Below are positions 25,001-32,538 of a stretch of DNA of 45,374 nt, piece after piece. The number at the start of each line of letters is the position of its first letter. The stretch's first letter is position 1. This stretch comes from JBBSTY01 sp038235385 (GTDB lineage: Bacteria; Actinomycetota; Acidimicrobiia; Acidimicrobiales; Acidimicrobilacustridaceae): assembly GCA_038235385.1 (NCBI GenBank), contig JBBSTY010000010.1:1-45374 (forward strand), in the 5' to 3' direction. The translations under genes and the position numbers were made by a program. The notes under the pieces are model-generated. The model was not told the DNA's origin. It ran no database searches and saw only the letters and a program-made list of their open reading frames with translations.

Positions 25001-25871
25001 GCGGATCGCCGTGGTCCCACAGCTCGACGGCGACGTTGGCTCGCCCGAAGACCTCGACGAGCCGACCGAGCTCGTGCGCCGCGGCGGTGGGGCCCTGCTC
25101 GACGAGCGCCCGGACCACCGCACCCTTGCGACAACCGGTGAGCACCAGCCAGTGGTCGCGCTCGCCGGGACCGACCAGCTCGGCGAGGTCGGCCAGGGTG
25201 GCGAGCGGCGCGCCCTTCTCGCCGCGCAGCTGGGCCTCGCTGATGGCTCGGGCCAGCAGGGCGTAGCCCCGGGGATCACGGGCCAGCACCACCAGGTGGG
25301 TCTCGCCGTCGAGGAGCGACCCCGGATCGGCCCGGCTCACTAGGTGGTCGAACCCGTCGCCGAGGCCCCCCGACGGGAGGTGCCCGGCACGCGAGCGGGT
25401 GCGCCGCGGCGGCGAGGGGGCGTTGGGTTCGTGCACCCCGGGATCGGCGATGCCCAGCTGCGGCTGGACCCGGCCGAGGGTGAGCTCGGACCCGAAGATG
25501 GTGGGCAGCCCGACCGCTCGAGCCGCCTCGGCGAAGCGGACGACCCCGTAGAAGCCGTCGTGATCGGTGATGGCCAGCGCCTCGAGCCCCAGGCGGGCCG
25601 CCTCGGCCGCCAGCTCCTCGGGGAACGACGCACCGTCGAGGAACGAGAAGTTGGAGTGGGCGTGCAGCTCGGCGTAGGGCACCGATCCGGTGGTGCGGGT
25701 GAGCCCCGCCGGTGCCTCGTAGGGGGCCCGCTTGGCCGACCACGCCGGGCTGTCGCCGCCGTCGCCCCGCACCCAGGCGTCGCCGGCCCCGGCGGAGTCG
25801 GCCCGATCGGAGAGCCGCCGCTCGAGCTCGGGCCACGACACCGGGGGGTTGAAACCAGAGATCTCTCGCAC
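22080..25871 (-). CDS. dnaE2: Error-prone DNA polymerase III alpha subunit
   Basis: The product is about 1,263 residues. The PHP domain opens with VPYAELHAHSNFSFLDGASF, followed by ALAITDHDGFYGVVRFAE. The polymerase palm carries the catalytic acids in GPPDIDIDIESNRREEVI, the fingers region includes KTLGVPLFQEQLMQ, and an HhH region contains LGLGSVRGVGPDLAEAI. A C-terminal OB fold has LVGGVVTHRQRPATAGGTTF. DnaE2 performs translesion synthesis with ImuA' and ImuB. The likely start is GTG 25871, seven bases after TACTGT (25879-25884), which abuts a LexA box. It places the start just before SGFNPPVSWPELERRL, the usual DnaE2 beginning. The ATG at 25934 would put the LexA box inside the gene. Confidence 0.9.
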   Translation of the reverse strand: MREISGFNPPVSWPELERRLSDRADSAGAGDAWVRGDGGDSPAWSAKRAPYEAPAGLTRTTGSVPYAELHAHSNFSFLDGASFPEELAAEAARLGLEALAITDHDGFYGVVRFAEAARAVGLPTIFGSELTLGRVQPQLGIADPGVHEPNAPSPPRRTRSRAGHLPSGGLGDGFDHLVSRADPGSLLDGETHLVVLARDPRGYALLARAISEAQLRGEKGAPLATLADLAELVGPGERDHWLVLTGCRKGAVVRALVEQGPTAAAHELGRLVEVFGRANVAVELWDHGDPLDSARNDALVQLALRAGVEVVATTNAHYDTPARRPLATALAAVRARRSLDDIDGWLPAAAGAHLRSGAEQARRFARYPGAVERAAALGLACAFDLSLVAPQLPPFPCPPGHDEMAWLRVLTERGATERYGPRGHERVPGAYAQIDHELALIDQLGFAGYFLVVWDLVEFCRRSDIFCQGRGSAANSAVCYALKVTNADAVELGLLFERFLSPERDGPPDIDIDIESNRREEVIQYVYERHGRQYAAQVANVITYRAKSAVRDMAKALGYAAGQQDAFAKSVDRWTPLRATTDPAAAAPDLTDSAASRGPHGDPGSGHAADEIPANVLDLALQAEHFPRHLGIHSGGMVMCDRPVIEVCPVEWGRMEGRTVLQWDKDDCAAAGLVKFDLLGLGMLTALHHAVDFVREHHGVVIDLATIPQDPAVYDMLCRADSIGVFQIESRAQMATLPRLKPRTFYDLVVEVALIRPGPIQGGSVHPYIRRRNGTEPVTYLHPLLERSLAKTLGVPLFQEQLMQMAIDVAGFTAAEADELRQAMGSKRSQERMENLRARLYDGMFANGITPEVAEAIFAKLAAFANYGFPESHSVSFAYLVYASSWIKLYYPAAFCAALLNAQPMGFYSPHSLVQDACRHGVTVATPDLNRSGSGAVLEWASDADADADADVGVACAGGGRTGARERHPSTGGPVPVAAAAASGPYPDDGVVRPQPVVRLGLGSVRGVGPDLAEAIVAERDEHGPFGSMEDLRRRVAVRAASGRGRPGARSTSSARRGPDLDLDALEALATAGAFGCFADAPSEADPAGRPLDRRRALWSAGAVAQSSADRLEGIVTGVQAPTLPGMSAHEEAAADRWATGVAPDGHPTRFVRHHLDERGVVTAAGLAQIDDGTKVLVGGVVTHRQRPATAGGTTFINLEDETGLINVICSRGCWTRYRTVARTSAALLIRGRLEKAEGVINIVAEKLEPLPLGVAARSRDFR

Positions 25872-25885
25872 CCGGCCGACAGTAG

Positions 25886-25899
25886 CGAACACCTGTTCG
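25886..25899. promoter_or_regulatory. LexA (SOS) box of dnaE2
   Basis: The minus strand reads CGAACAGGTGTTCG, a perfect CGAAC-N4-GTTCG dyad matching the actinobacterial LexA box. It is one base upstream of the TACTGT -10 element, so bound LexA would block RNA polymerase. The same 14 bases occur before imuA'. Confidence 0.9.
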
Positions 25900-25934
25900 A
25901 TCGTCCATCGGATCCCGCTGCTCGCCTCGTGCAA

Positions 25935-25953
25935 CTGAGTACGTTCTACTCAG
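25935..25953. promoter_or_regulatory. Perfect 7-base dyad in the dnaE2/surface-protein gap
   Basis: CTGAGTA-CGTTC-TACTCAG has two perfect seven-base arms around five bases. It contains TACGTT (25940-25945), a possible plus-strand -10 element for the surface-protein gene 73 bases downstream. Form and position suggest an operator for a dimeric regulator; a transcribed hairpin is also possible. Confidence 0.55.
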
Positions 25954-26026
25954 GACGTCCGGTCGGCGCTCCCACACGCTCATCACATCGCCGCTCTCGG
26001 CGAGATCTCGACGACGGAGGATGACC

Positions 26027-27214
26027 ATGGGTGACGGCGACGATGTGGCGGAGCTCCGGAACCAGGTGGCGACGCTGCTCGCCCGGGTGGACGACCTCGA
26101 GCGACGGCTGACCCCGAGCGACCACGTCCTCGGGTCGGCGCCGGATCTCGCACTCGTGCCGCCGGATGACCCCACCGGCGCCGACCCCTCGACCGACCAC
26201 CACCTCGCGCACGAGCCGACCGACCTGGCCGCCCACCCGGCCGGGGCGAGTCGCCGTCACCTGCTGCGATCGGTGGGTGTCGCTGCGGCCGGCGCGGTCG
26301 GGAGCGCCGTGGTGCTCGGCGCGGCCACCGCCGGACCGGCGGCCGCCGCCGACGGTGCCACCATGAAGGTCGGCGAGTCGCACACCGGCTCCGGGGCCAA
26401 CAGCGTCACCCGCCTGAACAACACGTCGTTCCAGGTCGAAGGCGGACCGACCTCACCGATCTCCGCCGTCCACGCCGGGATCGGCATCAACGCCGTCTCC
26501 GGCTACGCCCAGGGCGCCAACGGCAACGGGGTCCGGGGGTACGCATCGAACACCGGTGCCGGCGTCTCCGCCGACTCGATGAAGGGCCACGGCGTGATGG
26601 CCACGACCGACGGTGCCGGCAAGGCGGCGGTGAGCGCGGCGACCACGGCCGCCGGCGCCGTCGGCGTGCTCGCGAGCTCCACCAACGGGCCCGCTCTCCA
26701 GGTACTGGCGGGACCTTCGATGCCGCCGTCCACCAAGACATGGACCGCCGGGTCCCTCGTGATGAACGGCGGCCACCTCTGGTACTGCTACCAGGGCGGT
26801 TTCGGGGAGGTCAGCAAGTGGTCGCGGGTGTCGGGCACGTTCACCGCGCTGGCGGGCTCCACGCGCGTCTACGACAGCCGACCGGGTACGCAACCGCCGG
26901 TGGGCACCAAGGCCCGGTTCGACGACGGCACCATCCGAGCGATCAGCGCCAGCACGAACGGGGCCATCCTCCCCGGAGCCAGCGCCGCGCTGCTCAATGT
27001 GGTCGCCACCGAGACCAACGCGGCCGGGTACTTCTCGTTCTGGCGCAACGGGCTGGCCTGGCCGGGCACCTCGTCGATCAACTGGAACCGCCCCGACACC
27101 ACCATCGCCAACAGCGTGGTCGTGGCCCTCGACGCCAACGGCCGGTTCCAGGCACGCATGGCCGGCATCGGCGGCGCCCACCTCGTCGTGGACGTCGTGG
27201 GCTTCTACCTCTGA
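26027..27214 (+). CDS. Exported surface protein with C-terminal beta module
   Basis: The 395-residue product has a short predicted coiled coil (VAELRNQVATLLARVDDLER), a linker, then a late Tat-like signal (SRRHLLRSVGVAAAGAVGSA) around residues 75-105. A Gly/Ala/Asn-rich region (about 110-230) has repeats such as GINAVSGYAQGANGNGVRGY. A C-terminal module of about 125 residues runs from RVYDSRPGTQ to VVDVVGFYL. The same module type appears three times in the large propeller protein at 28154-31480. The late twin-Arg signal after a coiled coil is unusual. The start is ATG 26027: GGAGG (26016-26020) is directly against the ATG at 26021 but six bases from this one. Function unknown, probably cell-surface. 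Confidence 0.75.
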   Translation: MGDGDDVAELRNQVATLLARVDDLERRLTPSDHVLGSAPDLALVPPDDPTGADPSTDHHLAHEPTDLAAHPAGASRRHLLRSVGVAAAGAVGSAVVLGAATAGPAAAADGATMKVGESHTGSGANSVTRLNNTSFQVEGGPTSPISAVHAGIGINAVSGYAQGANGNGVRGYASNTGAGVSADSMKGHGVMATTDGAGKAAVSAATTAAGAVGVLASSTNGPALQVLAGPSMPPSTKTWTAGSLVMNGGHLWYCYQGGFGEVSKWSRVSGTFTALAGSTRVYDSRPGTQPPVGTKARFDDGTIRAISASTNGAILPGASAALLNVVATETNAAGYFSFWRNGLAWPGTSSINWNRPDTTIANSVVVALDANGRFQARMAGIGGAHLVVDVVGFYL

Positions 27215-27311
27215 GCGTCTCGACCCTCAGGTGGCGCGCACCCGCCGACCGTCTCGTCGATCATCCATCGGGTTCGCTGCTCACCGCCGGGCCAGCGGGT
27301 ACCGTCGCCCG

Positions 27312-27920
27312 ATGCCACCATCGCCTGCGCCCCGGCGCCGCCCCGACCGTCCCACCACGCAGCCGCGCCGGTCGACCGTCCTGGTCGTGGCCTTCCTGGC
27401 GCTCGGGGGGCTCCTCGCCGGGGGGTGCTCGACCCCCACCGTCGAGACCGGGACGGGCACCGAAGCCGGTTCTCCTCGACCGACCGACCCCCCGGCCGAT
27501 GGTCCCGATACCACGACGTGTCCGCCACGCAGCAGCACCGACAACACGCCGTGCCCGGGCGTGCCGTTCGAGGAGCTGCGCGACCTCAACCTGCACTACG
27601 CCGACCGCCAGGACTTCATCGGCGACCCCACCGAAGCCCTCCTCCTCGCCGAGGAGATCCGCGTCGCCTTGGCCGGGTTGCTCGCCGCCGATCCCGCCCC
27701 AGACCTCGACGATCTCCGACGGGCCCTCGCCCCGTGGGCGACCGACCCAGTCAGCCTGCAGACATCGGACCACGCGGTGCGGACCGCCGGCGTCGCGTTC
27801 GCCCTCGCCGTCGACGGCGGCTGCGTCTTCGGCTCGATCGCGCCCGCCGCCACCGAGCCCGAGGTCGCCGTCGGCGGCTACATCAACGACGGCGGGTGCC
27901 TGGCCAGCTACGGCCACTGA
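27312..27920 (+). CDS. Lipoprotein of unknown function
   Basis: The 202-residue product has a basic Pro/Arg-rich N-terminus, a hydrophobic stretch and lipobox LLAGGC near residue 39, then a Thr/Pro/Asp linker. The folded part (about 80-200) carries helix-forming segments (EELRDLNLHYADRQDFIGDP, then ALLLAEEIRVALAGLLAADP). It also has four Cys residues likely to form disulfides outside the cell (TTCPPRSSTDNTPCPG, DGGCVFG, DGGCLAS). I do not recognise the family. TACCGT (27300-27305), six bases before the ATG, indicates a leaderless promoter, and the 97-base gap shows no link to the previous gene. Confidence 0.7.
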   Translation: MPPSPAPRRRPDRPTTQPRRSTVLVVAFLALGGLLAGGCSTPTVETGTGTEAGSPRPTDPPADGPDTTTCPPRSSTDNTPCPGVPFEELRDLNLHYADRQDFIGDPTEALLLAEEIRVALAGLLAADPAPDLDDLRRALAPWATDPVSLQTSDHAVRTAGVAFALAVDGGCVFGSIAPAATEPEVAVGGYINDGGCLASYGH

Positions 27921-27963
27921 CCGGCTCGCACCCGCGCATCGCCGCCCCCCACCCATCGACAGC

Positions 27964-28021
27964 CATCGATCTTTTCGTTTGACAGTCGACGATGCAGGGT
28001 TGACTGATCTATAGATCGATG
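27964..28021. other. AT-rich intergenic island with nested inverted repeats
   Basis: Within the 233-base gap after the lipoprotein gene, this stretch is clearly less GC-rich than its surroundings. It is bounded by CATCGATC (27964-27971) and its inverse GATCGATG (28014-28021). It also holds a perfect 12-base palindrome GATCTATAGATC (28006-28017) and two TTGAC motifs (27979 and 28000, the first as TTGACA). It lies between the convergent 3' ends of two genes, so a bidirectional terminator or a foreign remnant is possible. No stable GC-rich terminator stem is present. The remaining 130 bases to the next gene show nothing I can name. Confidence 0.5.
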
Positions 28022-28153
28022 ATTGCCAATATGGACCCATCGATGCGACCGTCCGACGCCGAACCGGCCGCCGAGCCCGAGCCCACCGGCGCCTGCTTCT
28101 GGTCGAGCGTGATCCTGGTCGAGCGCTCGCCGATGACGCGTCCGGCGCCGACG

Positions 28154-31100
28154 TCAGGTGGGCGCGTACCAGCCGACCACGTCGGCGATGAGCGCCGTCG
28201 ACCCGAGGTGGTTGTACAGGTTGACCGTGCCGTCAGGCGCCATCGCGACCGCGACCAGGTTGGGCACGACCTGGTTGGCCCCGGCGTTCACGTTCGAGAA
28301 CGGCACCGGCCGGGCCATGCCGCCGGGGAACACGGCCACGAAGCTCTCGGCGGTGCCGTCGGCCACCGTCAGGTTGGCCACCAGCCCGGTCGCCCCCACC
28401 GGCACGCCAGTACCCGATGCGCCCGCCACCGCCAACGCCCGCGTCTGGCCCTGGCGCTGCGCACCCGAGAGCCCCTTGCCCGTCCGGGTGTCGAGCACGC
28501 GGTTCGGTTCCATCACGTGGAACCGCGACCCCTGCGTCGGATCGAACCACCCCACAACATCCACGATCACGTCCACGTCGCCAACTGCGTTGGCGAACCG
28601 GATGGCACCGTTCTCCCCGATCTTCACCGTCACCAGGTTGGCGATCGTCTGGCCCGGCAGCAGGTTCAGGTTCGACACCCCCGGCTGATCCTCGCCCGAG
28701 GGCCAAACCGACACGAAGCTCTGCGCATCACCACCGGTCACCGTCACGTTGGCGACCACGGCTGACGCCGTCACCGGCACCGACCCCGAGTTGTCCGTCT
28801 GGCGCACCACCAGATCGCGGGACGCCTCCGCACGCAGCTTCGCGTGCCACCCACCCGTGACCGTCCGCGAGTCCAGCACTCGCACCGGCGTCCGAGCATT
28901 GAAGCGATCCCCACCCGTCGTGCCGTCGTCGTACCAACCCACCACATCAGCGACCACGTGGGTCGACCCGTCCGCCGTCGCGACATCCACCATCCCGCCC
29001 GCGCCCACCTTCACCGTCACGAGGTTGGCCACCACCTGCCCGGCGCCGAAGTTCAGGTTCGACGCCGTTGGCCTGCCCGACCCCGCCGGGAACACCGTCA
29101 GGTACGACTCCCTCGTCGAATCGACCACCGTCACGTTCAGCACGACCGCCGACGCACCCGCCGGCACGTTCGAGGCACCACCCAGACCGGTCACCGTCAA
29201 CGACCGCGCCGTCGCGCTCGTCACCCGACCCGCGAACCCCTTGTCCGGCTTCCGCGAATCGAGGATTCGCTCCGGCACCACGGCATGGAACCCCGACCCC
29301 GACCACGGCGTCACCGGCACCGCCGTCACGCCCGCCGGCCCTGGGCCACCCGAGGTGACCGCGACCACCGAGAACGTGTACGCGACGCCTGCGGTCAACC
29401 CCGACACCGCACACGACCGCGCAGATGCGTCCGGCGTCGCGCAGGACGCCCCACCCGGCGACGCCGACACCTCGTAGCGCACGATCGGTCCACCCGTCAC
29501 CACCGGCGGAGCCGCCCACGACACGATCGCCGACTCCTTGCCCGCCTCGGCGACCACGAAATCGGGTGCACCGTCGGCGGTGACGGCGATCCGTCCCAGG
29601 CTGCCGTCGACATCGGTGTACCAGACCGCGCCATCGTCGCCGCCGACGATCTCATACGGCGTGCGGCCATTGGGTTCGGCGATCGCAGCGACCGCACCAT
29701 CGGGGGTGATCCGACCGATCTGACGGGTCGCGTAGGTGGTGAACCAGAGGTTTCCATCAGGCCCGAACGCCAGCTCGGACGGCGTCAGTCCAGGCGTCGG
29801 CACCAGCGTGATGGCACCTGATGGCGCGATCCGACCCACCCCCTGGTTCGGGCCGTGGTCGTTGGTGAACCACATGGCGCCGCCGGGTCCGGCCACCATG
29901 TCGCCGGATCTGTCCACCCCCGGAGCGGTGAACCTCGTCGCCACACCGTCGGTGGTCACCCGCCACACCGCGTCGGCGTAGTCGGTGACCCACAGGTTGC
30001 CATCGGGCCCGGCGATCAGATCCGCCGGTTCGAAGGAGAGCGGCACGAAGGTCACCGCGCCCGTCGACGTGATGCGTCCCAGCTCGGTCGAGCCGTCCAT
30101 CGTGAACCAGAGGTCGTCGTCGGCACCGGCGACGATCTGGGATGGCTTCTCGAGCCCGGGAGCCGTGACGTTCGAGACCACCCCGCCCGGGGTGATGCGA
30201 CCGATCGAGTCGCTTCCCCAGTTGGTGAACCACAGGTTGTGGTCGGGGCCTTCGACGATCGAGGTCGGCCAGTCCATCCCCGCACCCTGGAAGGAGGTCA
30301 CGATCCCGCTCCGGTCCGTCCGTGCGATCGTGCTCGAACCCATGGCCGTGAACCAGATGTGGCCGTCGGGTCCAGCGGAGATCCCCCACGGTGCCTGAGC
30401 GACCGGGGTGGGTACCGCCGTGACCTCGCCCGCCGGGGAGATCCGTACGACACCGGCGCTCATGGACGTCTGCCTCGCAACCCAGATGTCGCCGTCTGCC
30501 CCGAGCGCCATCGATGACGGCCAACCGGACGAGGGCAGGACCTCGGTGATGGCGACCTCACCGGTCGGCGTGATCGCACCGACATCGGTGCCACCGGCGC
30601 TGAACCACACGTTTCCGTCCGATCCGGGTGCGAGGTCGCCGACGGATCCGGTGACGACCTGGTACAGGCTGACCTCGCCCGCCGAGGTGATGGAGCCGAT
30701 CGTGGTGGACTCGGCGAACCACACGTTGCCGTCGGGGCCCAGGGTGATCCTCCACGGACCTTCGAGCTCCGGGACGGGGAACCTCGTCACCGACCCGGTC
30801 GGTGTGATGCGTCCGATGGCGCCGGAGTCGGTGAACCACAGGTTGTCGTCCGATCCGGCGACGATCGCTCCCGGGCTCTCGATGTCCGGACTGGCGAAGG
30901 TGGTGACGACGCCGGAAGGTGAGATCCGGCTGATCGAGCCCGGCCGCGCGTCCGGCACCGATGCACGCGTCGTGAACCACACGTTGCCGTCGGGCCCGCC
31001 CGTGATGTCCTGGGGGTGGACGCTCGCCGCCATGATCGTCCGTTCCCCGGAGGGGCTCATCCGACCGATGGTGTCGAAGGTAGTGAACCAGATGTTGCCG

Positions 31101-31480
31101 TCGGGATCGGCCGTGATCCGGTGGGGGGTCGACGTCGTCGGGAGCGGGAAGATCCGAAGCGTGCCATCGGTGCCCATGCGTCCGATGCCGCCACCATCGG
31201 CCAACCACAAGTTGCCGTCGGGGCCCGGAGCCATGTCGGTCACATACCGCAGGTCGGAGCCGAACGTCTCGATCGTGCCGATCGGCGTGGGCGTCGCAGT
31301 GGCGGGCGAGGGAGTGGGCGCGGAGGCGGCCGAGACCGGCGCGTGCCACGACGCGACCTGAGCGCCGGCGAAGGTCGGCGTCGCCACCGCGAGCAGCGCA
31401 GCGACGACGAGGGCCACCAGCACAGCAGCGCCAGCCGATCGAGCCTGCGATTGCTCACCGGTTCGAACCGTCGTCGTCAC
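28154..31480 (-). CDS. Large secreted propeller protein with FN3 and three C-terminal modules
   Basis: The product is about 1,108 residues. A signal peptide (about 1-40, ending FAGAQ) precedes 14 repeats of about 40 residues with the core GPDGNLWFT...IGRITPSG, as in Vgb (virginiamycin B lyase)-type beta-propellers. A fibronectin type III domain follows (APDFVVAEAGKESAIVSWAA to VAVTSGGPGPAG). Three modules of about 120 residues then each run from RVLDSR or RVLDTR to VVADVVGWY-like endings. Fourteen repeats would fit two seven-bladed propellers. The catalytic residues of true Vgb were not checked, so enzyme activity is not claimed; surface adhesion or glycan binding is equally possible. The GTG at 31480 follows AGAAGGGG at ribosome-site distance and is preferred over the ATG at 31504. 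Confidence 0.82.
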   Translation of the reverse strand: MTTTVRTGEQSQARSAGAAVLVALVVAALLAVATPTFAGAQVASWHAPVSAASAPTPSPATATPTPIGTIETFGSDLRYVTDMAPGPDGNLWLADGGGIGRMGTDGTLRIFPLPTTSTPHRITADPDGNIWFTTFDTIGRMSPSGERTIMAASVHPQDITGGPDGNVWFTTRASVPDARPGSISRISPSGVVTTFASPDIESPGAIVAGSDDNLWFTDSGAIGRITPTGSVTRFPVPELEGPWRITLGPDGNVWFAESTTIGSITSAGEVSLYQVVTGSVGDLAPGSDGNVWFSAGGTDVGAITPTGEVAITEVLPSSGWPSSMALGADGDIWVARQTSMSAGVVRISPAGEVTAVPTPVAQAPWGISAGPDGHIWFTAMGSSTIARTDRSGIVTSFQGAGMDWPTSIVEGPDHNLWFTNWGSDSIGRITPGGVVSNVTAPGLEKPSQIVAGADDDLWFTMDGSTELGRITSTGAVTFVPLSFEPADLIAGPDGNLWVTDYADAVWRVTTDGVATRFTAPGVDRSGDMVAGPGGAMWFTNDHGPNQGVGRIAPSGAITLVPTPGLTPSELAFGPDGNLWFTTYATRQIGRITPDGAVAAIAEPNGRTPYEIVGGDDGAVWYTDVDGSLGRIAVTADGAPDFVVAEAGKESAIVSWAAPPVVTGGPIVRYEVSASPGGASCATPDASARSCAVSGLTAGVAYTFSVVAVTSGGPGPAGVTAVPVTPWSGSGFHAVVPERILDSRKPDKGFAGRVTSATARSLTVTGLGGASNVPAGASAVVLNVTVVDSTRESYLTVFPAGSGRPTASNLNFGAGQVVANLVTVKVGAGGMVDVATADGSTHVVADVVGWYDDGTTGGDRFNARTPVRVLDSRTVTGGWHAKLRAEASRDLVVRQTDNSGSVPVTASAVVANVTVTGGDAQSFVSVWPSGEDQPGVSNLNLLPGQTIANLVTVKIGENGAIRFANAVGDVDVIVDVVGWFDPTQGSRFHVMEPNRVLDTRTGKGLSGAQRQGQTRALAVAGASGTGVPVGATGLVANLTVADGTAESFVAVFPGGMARPVPFSNVNAGANQVVPNLVAVAMAPDGTVNLYNHLGSTALIADVVGWYAPT

Positions 31481-31674
31481 GAACGCACCCCTTCTGCACG
31501 ACATCGACCCTCGATGCCCGATGGATGCTAGGGCAACCGCGCAGCGAGGTCAGGGGGCCATGCTCTGCGCTCCTGATCGACGAGTTCGCCGCAACCTGGC
31601 GTGTGCGCGGGCGGTACGGTCTCGGCGCGCCGAGTCCGAGCGACCCGGGCGTATCGACGATCGAGGGGGCAGCG

Positions 31675-32538
31675 ATGGATGACCTGACGGGGAAGGTGGC
31701 CGTCATCACCGGGGGCGCCAGCGGGATCGGCCGCGCCCTGGCCGAGCGGTTCGCCCACGCCCGGATGCAGCTCGTGCTCGCCGACATCGAGACCGCCGCG
31801 CTCGACGCCGCGGTCGACGAGCTCCGCTCGGCGGGAGCCGACGCCATCGGGGTGCCCACCGACGTGTCCGACGCGGCGGCCGTCGACGCGCTGCGCGATG
31901 AGGCGCTCAGCCGGTTCGGCGCGGTCCACGTCGTGTGCAACAACGCCGGGGTCGCCGGCGGCGGGCGCTCCTGGGAGGTGCCACTCGACGTCTGGCGCTG
32001 GGTGCTCGACGTCGACCTCTGGAGCGTGATCCACGGGATCCGCTCGTTCGTCCCGCTCCTGCGCGACCAGGGCGAGGGCCACGTCGTCAACACCGCCTCC
32101 GCGGCCGGGCTCACCACCACACCGGGCATGGGTCCCTACAACGTCGCCAAGCACGGGGTGGTCACCCTGTCCGAGACCCTCCACCACGAGCTGACGATGG
32201 AGGGCTCCGCGGTCGGGGTGTCGGTGCTGTGCCCGGGGTTCGTGCGCACCCGGATCCACGAGAGCCGCCGCAACGCACCCGGCGACCTCGATCCGTTCGC
32301 GGGCCCCGACCGACTCGCCGACGCAAGCGGCGGCGGCGAGCCGGAGCTGACCATGGCCGACATCGTGCAGCTGCTCGTCGAGGGCGGCCTCGACGCAGCC
32401 ACGGTGGCCGATCAGGTGCACGACGCGGTGCTCGCCAAGCGCTTCTACATCCTCACCCACCCCGAGTCGCTGCCGTCGATCAGCGGACGCGTGCAACGCA
32501 TCGTCGAGGGCGGCGACCCGATGAGCGGCTTCATGTGA
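31675..32538 (+). CDS. Short-chain dehydrogenase/reductase
   Basis: The 287-residue classical SDR has the cofactor loop TGGASGIG (residues 13-20), Asp at the end of the second strand (LADIET), which favours NAD(H), and the structural NNAG. The catalytic Ser is in NTASAAG, and Tyr and Lys are in YNVAKH, followed by CPGFVRTRI. It oxidises or reduces an alcohol/carbonyl substrate in the cytoplasm; substrate unknown. The start ATG follows GAGGGGG by about five bases. Its 3' end overlaps the convergent membrane-protein gene by eight bases. Confidence 0.9.
   Translation: MDDLTGKVAVITGGASGIGRALAERFAHARMQLVLADIETAALDAAVDELRSAGADAIGVPTDVSDAAAVDALRDEALSRFGAVHVVCNNAGVAGGGRSWEVPLDVWRWVLDVDLWSVIHGIRSFVPLLRDQGEGHVVNTASAAGLTTTPGMGPYNVAKHGVVTLSETLHHELTMEGSAVGVSVLCPGFVRTRIHESRRNAPGDLDPFAGPDRLADASGGGEPELTMADIVQLLVEGGLDAATVADQVHDAVLAKRFYILTHPESLPSISGRVQRIVEGGDPMSGFM

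Noticed and set aside
28019..28765. Plus-strand open frame opposite the end of the propeller protein
   Set aside because: Most of it is antisense to clear repeated modules and its composition is that of a shadow frame; the first 130 bases alone give no recognisable protein.
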